Positions 63,920 to 64,000 of a stretch of 64,000 nucleotides of DNA are shown in pieces. The stretch covers positions 53,374 through 117,373 of the forward strand of contig NZ_NRDF01000007.1 of the NCBI RefSeq assembly GCF_003130205.1, written 5' to 3'. The notes beneath the pieces are model-generated. The model did not search any database. It saw only the letters and a program-made list of their open reading frames with translations, and had not been told where the DNA came from. Position 1 is the stretch's first letter. Every line of letters starts with the position of its first letter. Origin of the DNA: Aggregatibacter actinomycetemcomitans (GTDB lineage: Bacteria > Pseudomonadota > Gammaproteobacteria > Enterobacterales > Pasteurellaceae). A program made the position numbers and the translations under genes.

Positions 63920-64000
63920 AGGCTTGGCGGTGACCTACTCTCACATGGGGATACCCCACACTACCATCGGCATTACGGCATTTCACTTCTGAGTTCGGTA
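63920..64000 (-). rRNA. rrf: 5S rRNA, 3' part
   Basis: Reading the minus strand, TACCGAACTCAGAAGTGAAA, GATGGTAGTGTGGGG and GAGAGTAGGTCACCGCCAAGCC are the conserved 3' two thirds of bacterial 5S rRNA. The 5' part and the rest of the rRNA operon lie beyond the window end. Confidence 0.95.

Overview
The window is a chromosomal segment of a Pasteurellaceae bacterium, most likely Aggregatibacter or a close Haemophilus relative. The 9-bp Haemophilus-type DNA uptake signal AAGTGCGGT occurs dozens of times on both strands, often as inverted pairs that double as terminators. The window also has a complete Na+-NQR operon, a HitABC/FbpABC iron transporter, and gene neighbourhoods typical of the family (yejK/yejL/yejM, def-fmt beside an rRNA operon). 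The genus is an inference from these features and from moderate GC.

Layout. 1-3.5 kb: yiiM end, ychJ, yihY, dtd, gltS. 3.5-6.1 kb (minus): bamE-cpxR-cpxA. 6.1-10.5 kb: yejK, yejL, yejM and a cytosine-deaminase-like amidohydrolase with an unusual leader. 10.6-17.5 kb: mazG, uspA, alaS, csrA, a phosphomannomutase and galU. 17.6-21.2 kb: metJ with its likely operator, rsmE, yqgE, ruvX, eno. 21.8-30.7 kb (minus): mnmA, then the nqrABCDEF-apbE-nqrM operon. 31-36.4 kb: bolA, yajG, tRNA-Phe and tRNA-Asn, mltC, yggX, mutY, trmB, yggL. 36.5-40.3 kb: hitABC. 40.2-45.7 kb: dusC, djlA, pyrE, rph, yicC, ygfZ and a broken patatin-like gene. 45.8-53.5 kb: rpsB-tsf, recO, rlmD, relA, dgkA and a HAD phosphatase. 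53.5-60.9 kb: a decayed stretch, a GT9 glycosyltransferase, aspA, fxsA, groES-groEL, folD. 61-64 kb: tRNA-Pro, tRNA-Arg, insertion-sequence remnants, a truncated fmt, def, and the 3' end of a 5S rRNA.

Most genes are housekeeping: translation and RNA modification (alaS, rpsB, tsf, rsmE, rlmD, trmB, dusC, mnmA, dtd, ygfZ), envelope upkeep (cpxRA, bamE, yejM, mltC), sodium-pumping respiration and iron uptake. Regulation readable from the sequence includes a sigma-32 promoter at groESL, a CRP/FNR-like site at aspA, a Fur-like box at hitA, tandem MetJ-box-like octamers at metJ, and intergenic hairpins within the cpxRA, hitABC and rpsB-tsf operons.

I see no CRISPR array, prophage, defence island or clearly new multi-gene system. 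The accessory content consists of decay and mobile-element traces: a ~313-bp MITE-like element with terminal inverted repeats and flanking 7-bp direct repeats (47735-48047), a second copy of its end at 53584, several pseudogenes, and an fmt gene cut to about one third next to IS remnants. Other points worth checking are a recO gene with ATC at the position of the expected start codon, a 12-bp dyad over the rsmE start, and an attenuator-like leader before the amidohydrolase gene.
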